This document shows, in pieces, positions 6,629 to 6,793 of a stretch of 6,793 nt of DNA. The notes beneath the pieces are model-generated. The model saw nothing but the letters and a program-made list of their open reading frames with translations. It was not told the origin of the DNA and made no database searches. The number at the start of each line of letters is the position of its first letter. The stretch's first letter is position 1. Origin of the DNA: Acidobacteriota bacterium. GTDB lineage: Bacteria > Acidobacteriota > Terriglobia > Bryobacterales > Bryobacteraceae. Location of the stretch: the NCBI GenBank assembly GCA_947505565.1, contig CANNLB010000146.1, forward strand, positions 1 to 6,793, read 5' to 3'. A program made the translations under genes and the position numbers.

Positions 6629-6793
6629 CGCGTTTTTGGAGGGAGACCCAGAGGGGGAAGATGGGCGGGTTTTCGAGCCAGCGGATCATCCAGTCGATTT
6701 TCAACTGACGGGCGGTGGGGTCGGGATCGCGTCGGAGGGCGAGCTTGGCGTGGGCTTTCGCTTCGAGGACGAGCGCGCGGGCATCGTGAGGAG
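6600..6793 (-). CDS. C-terminal end of an unidentified protein (cut by window edge)
   Basis: A frame on the - strand enters from the right edge (first full codon 6791-6789) and runs 63 codons to TAA at 6602-6600. It reads as real protein: an alanine/leucine-rich helix (ALVLEAKAHAKLALRRD), then RQLKIDWMIRWLENPPIFPLW and VSLQKRVTE. Codon third positions are almost all G or C, whereas the alternative - strand frames give low-complexity Arg/Pro/Ser strings. The tail (TETPPAAP) overlaps the 3' end of the exported Cys protein gene by 29 bp, tail to tail. I do not recognise the family from this fragment; the W/P-rich end is the best handle for a search. Confidence 0.65.
   Translation of the reverse strand, partial: PHDARALVLEAKAHAKLALRRDPDPTARQLKIDWMIRWLENPPIFPLWVSLQKRVTETPPAAP

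Noticed and set aside
6627..6637. AACGCGTTTTT after the exported protein stop as a terminator
   Set aside because: The palindrome has no room for a loop, no stem precedes the T run, and the stretch is coding on the opposite strand.

Overview
The window looks like chromosomal DNA from a high-GC bacterium. The best guess is an acidobacterium of the Solibacter/Bryobacter type. That guess rests on the style of the two small uncharacterised proteins, recalled from memory rather than on a search, so it is tentative. I see no mobile element, tRNA, rRNA or CRISPR array.

Positions 1-4989 (+ strand) hold a two-gene nitrogen-assimilation module: a biotin-dependent urea carboxylase, cut at its 5' end by the window edge, and allophanate hydrolase. 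The two overlap by 11 bp, and a strong GGAGGA ribosome site for the second lies inside the end of the first. Together they make the ATP-dependent urea amidolyase route: urea + bicarbonate + ATP gives allophanate, which is hydrolysed to ammonia and CO2. Close relatives of the carboxylase act on guanidine instead, and the genes that would settle this are upstream of the window.

Positions 4956-6235 (- strand) run convergently. Read in transcription order they are a candidate 44-residue membrane peptide (6235-6101), a small conserved-looking protein with a helix-turn-helix-like segment (6084-5746), and a PhzF-family isomerase-like protein (5741-4956). The last two are 4 nt apart and probably cotranscribed. 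The phzF 3' end overlaps the allophanate hydrolase 3' end by 34 bp, and a perfect 11-bp inverted repeat at 5041-5065 lies where it could stop either transcript.

Positions 6317-6628 (+) encode a small exported protein with three cysteines. Its 3' end overlaps by 29 bp a convergent gene (6793-6600, - strand) that enters from the right edge; only its last 63 codons are present. The gap at 6236-6316 holds a -10-like TATGAT placed as for a leaderless transcript, and little else.

The + strand is richer in G than C throughout, including under the - strand genes, which suggests it is the leading strand of replication. The core catabolic genes are ordinary. The least explained parts are the small - strand proteins, the exported Cys protein, the two overlapping convergent gene ends and the phzF hairpin.
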